Shown in pieces: positions 59,326 to 64,000 of a DNA stretch of 64,000 nucleotides. Numbering within the stretch: position 1 is the stretch's first letter; each line of letters begins with the position of its first letter. Source of the DNA: Anagrus nilaparvatae (lineage: Eukaryota > Arthropoda > Insecta > Hymenoptera > Mymaridae); the NCBI GenBank assembly GCA_022575985.1, contig JAKSXM010000137.1, positions 22,400,001 through 22,464,000 of the forward strand. Reading direction: 5' to 3'. Position numbers and translations under genes: made by a program. A model generated the notes under the pieces. The model searched no databases, had not been told where the DNA came from, and saw only the letters and a list, made by a program, of their open reading frames with translations.

Positions 59326-62300
59326 GTACGTTAATTATGAACTTTATGCATGGAAGTAATTATAGATTCATTTTCTCGTTATATTACTATACTCACTTTG
59401 TATTTATTTTTATTTATTTGTATATGATGGCATGTTCTGTATTTTTGTATACTCAATGTGTAAGTTTAAATAAAGATGTGTTATTATATATTAAATTTTC
59501 TGGATTTATGATGATTTTAAGAAATTTTTATTTTTGAAATTATGAATTTTAGGTTTTAGTGTTTTTTTTGGTATTTTTCAATTTTAGAGTACGTGTAAAG
59601 AAATTTATTTTTTGGCTAATGTCCAATTTTTTTTAATGGCTTGGATGTAAAAATGTTATATTAAAATTTATAATCTATTTTTAAAATTTTTAATTATTTG
59701 TGAAAGCTTGACTATTTTTGGGGAATCGACTGGCTGGTTGTAGGAATCAGCTGAAAATTTTTCGTTATTTTTTGAAAGTTATGATTTTTTTGGCACTAAA
59801 ACTTACAATGTATATTGGAAAATAATCTTAATTTCTTTTTGCTAGCTTATAAGTTTTTTGTTGGAATATAGATCCAAATCTGAAAAACTATACAAAGCTT
59901 TTTTCTAGTAAAATACAGGTTTATAGTTGCTAATGCTACCCTAATGGTTTATTTTATTTAACATTGTATTTTGATTACAACTATTAACATGCAATAAACA
60001 GAAATATCTATCATTCATGAAAAATTTTAGACAAAAATGTGAACTAAACTGCAAAAATAAATGAAACATTCAAATGACTTAATTTAATATTCCCAAGAAA
60101 ATGCTATCTGATACTTGATATCGTTAAAAATCGTTAAAAAGAGCCTCCTCATACTTAATAACCAATTTTTCAGGTGTTAAATTTGTATTCCTTTTCCACT
60201 CAACAAAGATTATACACTTGAAGAATATAATAATCCACATTTTCTTTGTTTAACATATGTTTTTTTTTCTTGTTAAAAATTGACGCATAAATAATATGGA
60301 CACTCAATAATATACGCCTTGCATGAATAAGCTTAAAATAAATTTTGCAGATGTCGCGTATATTAAACATATCCATCAATATTTTTTTTTTATTTGACCA
60401 AAATTGAATTGAAAAAAATTGAAAAATATCTCTAAAAATTATTTATGCAGATGTTTTTTGCTTAAAATATTCAATCAAGTACTTTAAAAACTTGCAATAT
60501 CATTCTTTGTTCTTTGTGGTTCATTTTTTCAAATAAATGATGCATTATACTTCAGATTTTGTCATTAATTAATTACAGCTTTATTGCATTTTTAAACAAA
60601 AAAAATGTAATTTTTTTTTATTATTTAGTCTAAAGAGGGTTTATTTGACCATTAAATTATCCCCTTTTAACCTAAGGTAAGTACATGACTATATAAAAAA
60701 ATAAACGGTTTTATATACATCGCGACAAAAACCGTCCTTATAATTTCATATTCACCATCTTTTTTTTACCCTTACCTCTTTTTACAAAAAAAAAATTTTT
60801 TCCTAACGTTCAATTTGTTGTTACATTTTAAAGTATATCATTTATGTAATCGGATACCTTACATATATAAAAATTTTCTCTCAAGTATCAAAGTCCGAAT
60901 ATACATATAAAAAAATTGGACCATTCAAAAAATATCAGTTTGAGTTCTTTCTTTCTCAGCTGTTTCCGGTGGGCGTAAACGTAAATGTAAACGCGGAAAA
61001 CGGGTTTTATTTTTTTTTATTCGCGATTTTTTGTTTTCATTATATTTGTCTCTCTTTATATATATACCAAATCTTTTAAAAAATAAAAACGGGATGTTAA
61101 AAAAAAAAAAGGGAATATGTATAGCTTGCAGCAGCCTCCAGCAGTGCAAAAAGGTACATAGAATATTTATGCGTACAGAAGCTTTTATTTTCATATTATT
61201 CTTCTTTACAGCTATTTGTACTTACCTTAAAAAAATAACCATAAACTGAGTTATTCAAAAAATTGTATATTTAGAAGGTGAAAGGGTACATAACACGTGT
61301 GCAAAAAATGACATCATGAATTATCATTGCGGGAGGTTATAAATATTTTACAAAGATACAAAACTGATCTAACATTGTGTTAGATTTTCTAGTAGAAATT
61401 TTAGCAAAATAATAAAAAAAATGCTAAACTGTAAAAATTCAACCCTTAATTTAAAATGTAGCACGTGTGATGTGCAAAAAAATTTTTTTTTGGACGGGTA
61501 CATAATATTAAAAATGCTAACTTATTTCAGGAGTGTAATAATAAAGTACTTTTTTTATTTGATAATATGTGGTTACAGCGTTGTTGGGTACTTGATACAT
61601 TCATTGTAATTTGAGCAAAAAGAGTTTGCCTTAAGGTTACTTACTTTTATGTGTCTTTTTTTTAAAGGCGGAGTATTTAGTCTTGCTGAGTTTTACTTTA
61701 TATTATTAGAAAATAATATTTATTTCTAAGGTATTTTAAGTGAGTTAATCCTTTCAATTAAGCAATCATACATCTAATACTTTGGTCAATTGTAAGAAAG
61801 TAGTGATTGCTGTGTCCTATTTTAGCTATAGTTTTTGATATAAAAAAATATAAAAATTTGGGAAAATTCTGTTTTTTGTTTGTATTCTTCGCAATTACTG
61901 AATATGATTAGATTTACCAGAAAAATGAGAATTCCAAATTTTTTGGCAATAAATACTGTAATTCAAAATGTATGGGCTCTTGCGAATCAAACTTCCTGTT
62001 TACAAGGGGGACTACAATTTTTAGATAATTGAAAAACAAAGCTTAAATGTCATTAGCTACAAATTTTAGTTTCTCATCTTATAAATTACCTAATTTCACC
62101 CATTCATCTAAAATTCAAACAACATTTTAAGCTTAACTCCCAGGGTAATATATATTTACGTAATCACTTTCATGATGACGTAGATAAAAAAATCCTTTTT
62201 ATAAAAATAATGTCCTTATAAAATAAGGCGCCATTACATAGCGTATACTTTATTGTTATATCCACGTGCCGCGGAATTTTGAATTTGATTAATCTTCTGA

Positions 62301-62668
62301 AGATCAAAGTAAAAGAGTCGCTATGAATAACCCGCCCATCAGTGTATACTTATTGCAATATAAATAAATAATTGACATCCGCTTAAATATATATAAAAAA
62401 ATTACAAAATAAATAAGTAAATGAAGATAATATTAAAGATCCGTATTGCTTCTGGTTAGAATTCTTTTGGCTGTATTAAGCTTTGCTTGTCGGAAAAGTA
62501 AATAAAAAAAAGCTAATTATTATAATTTCAATATAACAGTTGGAGGTCTTTCTGAAATACAGTACCTCAACTTGTCCTTTTTGTGACTTACTTAGATGCT
62601 TTATTTTCATTTGTTGTAATTTTATTTTTATGCTGTTAAAAAACAGTTTTTCTGCTGTAAAAGGAATC
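59326..62668. other. AT-rich noncoding stretch with complex islands
   Basis: No gene supported. Islands: 60935-61010 (ggtgggcgtaaacgtaaatg) and 62227-62360 (ccacgtgccgcggaatt, then aatttgattaatcttctg and agatcaaagtaaaagagtcg). The latter combines CACGTG, a TAAT-core word and an ATCAAAG word, which resembles enhancer grammar. Confidence 0.35.
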
Positions 62669-62908
62669 TTAGGATTTGTTTTTTTGCTGTTGAATAAATT
62701 CTAAAAGCTTGTTTATTGGAATAAATTTCCTTGAAAAAGAAACATCTATAGTTGGAAATTTCGAATTTAATTTAGCATACTTTTCTGGAGCACTAAACAG
62801 AGTTAATAAAAGACTGCAACTCAATTGATGTATTTCTATAATCTTATCAATCAAGAAAGAATTATATGACGGAAATTTCGTAACTAAGGTACCAATAGTC
62901 GTATTAAA
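62669..62908 (-). CDS. Possible terminal exon of an unidentified minus-strand gene
   Basis: Open for 79 codons to a TAA at 62669, with balanced amino-acid use (I-I-E-I-H-Q-L-S-C-S, A-P-E-K-Y-A-K-L-N-S, I-N-K-L-L-E-F-I-Q-Q-Q), unlike the biased frames around it. Possible AG acceptors lie at the 5' side and AATAAA hexamers follow within about 70 bases. The frame is stopped upstream at 62909-62911, so it needs splicing or is a fragment. I do not recognise the family; a transposon or pseudogene origin is equally possible. Confidence 0.3.
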   Translation of the reverse strand, partial: FNTTIGTLVTKFPSYNSFLIDKIIEIHQLSCSLLLTLFSAPEKYAKLNSKFPTIDVSFSRKFIPINKLLEFIQQQKNKS

Positions 62909-64000
62909 TTAACTTATATTAGTTAAAAACAATCTTTTCATATATATTATAAAGAACCAATTTTTGCTATTCAAAGTGTATTATAAAAATCAGAAGATAT
63001 TGTACTGTATATGCTTAATATTTGAACTCAATTAATTAAAGCTGTATATGTATTATATTAACCGCAACAGTAATGTTTAAAAGCTAATTAAAAAAAAGTA
63101 GCAACACAGATGAAGAGAATCATTTTGAAGAGATAATCAATTTGTTATAATATGTATAAATAATTTCATAAAAATTGTAATATATTTCGTATATTTATAA
63201 TATGGTGGAGTCATTTCTCTTGCGAGAAAAGTTTTAAAAACATTTAAATTAAATGCCTTTTTTGATTCCATTATATTTTGCTTGAGACCAACATTTATCT
63301 TTTTATTATGACTAAAAATTAATATCTTCTGAATAAATTAATGAATTACCTTATTGCTAAAATGAACCAAAATTAAATTACTTTACAAAATAACTCGCAA
63401 AATAATTTTATATTAGTATATATAAGTATTAAATTTTCTAACTTGATAAAAAGGGTTTCACTCACATATATTGAACACAAATCTAAAAATATGCCAAGTA
63501 GCCATTTTTTTAAATACTGAATCGTTATAAAAGTATATAAAGCTATAATTTAATAATTTCAATATTATTATAAGACATGAAAATATAAAAAATTCTTTTT
63601 TAAACTGATTAAAATTAAATATCAAGTATACATTTTTTATTCCCATTTTTTTTTTTATCAACAACGATCGAATATAATATACCGCACCCATAAATATAAC
63701 GATTATCTTTGATTTTTTTTTTTTTAAGTAAAGAAAGACTATAATAATAATTTTAACTACTATGTAATAAGTAGTATACGTAAATGTTAAGAAATTTTTT
63801 TTTTTCGTTTATAAATAACGTGAAAGTATATTCCATTTTTTTAATAATAGTTTATGCAAATATGATAAAAAGAAATTTATAATCAAAGAAGTTTGCATAT
63901 TTTTGTTAATTTTTGTTATAAAAAAAGGAAGTAGTCTAAAAAAAATTTATTTTGATGACCTTATACATACACAGTAAGTCTTTATAAATGGTTTGTATGC
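62909..64000. other. AT-rich noncoding stretch to window end
   Basis: No feature supported. The minus-strand frame at 63458-63691 is dominated by F/I/K/N/Y and looks like chance. Confidence 0.4.

Noticed and set aside
60925..61249. Open frames of 72-89 codons on both strands
   Set aside because: Composition-driven; neither shows a domain and each runs across poly-A/T tracts.

Overview
This is AT-rich nuclear DNA from an insect-like animal. Genes are cut into small exons by GT/AG introns, often only 58-90 bases long. The spaces between genes are full of foldback and MITE-type repeats and decayed non-LTR retrotransposons. The order cannot be fixed from the sequence. No bacterial, plasmid or CRISPR features are present.

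Layout. 1-3258 (-) is an uninterrupted 1086-codon N-terminal part of an adenylate kinase 9-like protein that runs off the left edge. 3824-4008 (-) is the first coding exon of the Obg-like ATPase OLA1, with a probable 5'UTR exon near 5217-5345. Because the rest of OLA1 is not between 1 and 3823, the AK9-like gene appears to lie inside an OLA1 intron. 7127-38023 holds six intact SLC46-type (proton-coupled folate transporter-like) major facilitator genes. Five are on the minus strand (7127-9050, 10232-13025, 16515-19115, 22747-26004, 28499-33973) and one is on the plus strand (35645-38023). I assembled all six exon by exon. Each has six coding exons with the same intron phases (1,1,0,1,1) and a closed reading frame of 450-472 residues. 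They sort by sequence into neighbouring pairs (A/B, C/D, E/F), so the cluster looks like a run of local duplications, the last pair being head to head. 39033-40681 (+) is an aldo-keto reductase gene with seven coding exons, an apparent signal peptide, and phenylalanine in place of the catalytic tyrosine.

From about 40.7 kb to 64 kb no complete gene can be supported. The stretch is AT-rich with microsatellites, MITEs, large palindromes near 51.8-53.9 kb, and a few islands of non-repetitive, less AT-rich sequence that could be conserved regulatory elements or isolated exons of a gene with very long introns.

The genes do not form an obvious pathway. The main biological story is the transporter expansion, in which repeats account for most of the unusually long introns. 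One paralog uses a GC-AG intron. Others show changes at the family's cytoplasmic D-x-x-G-R-K/R motif region or have lost a glycosylation sequon.
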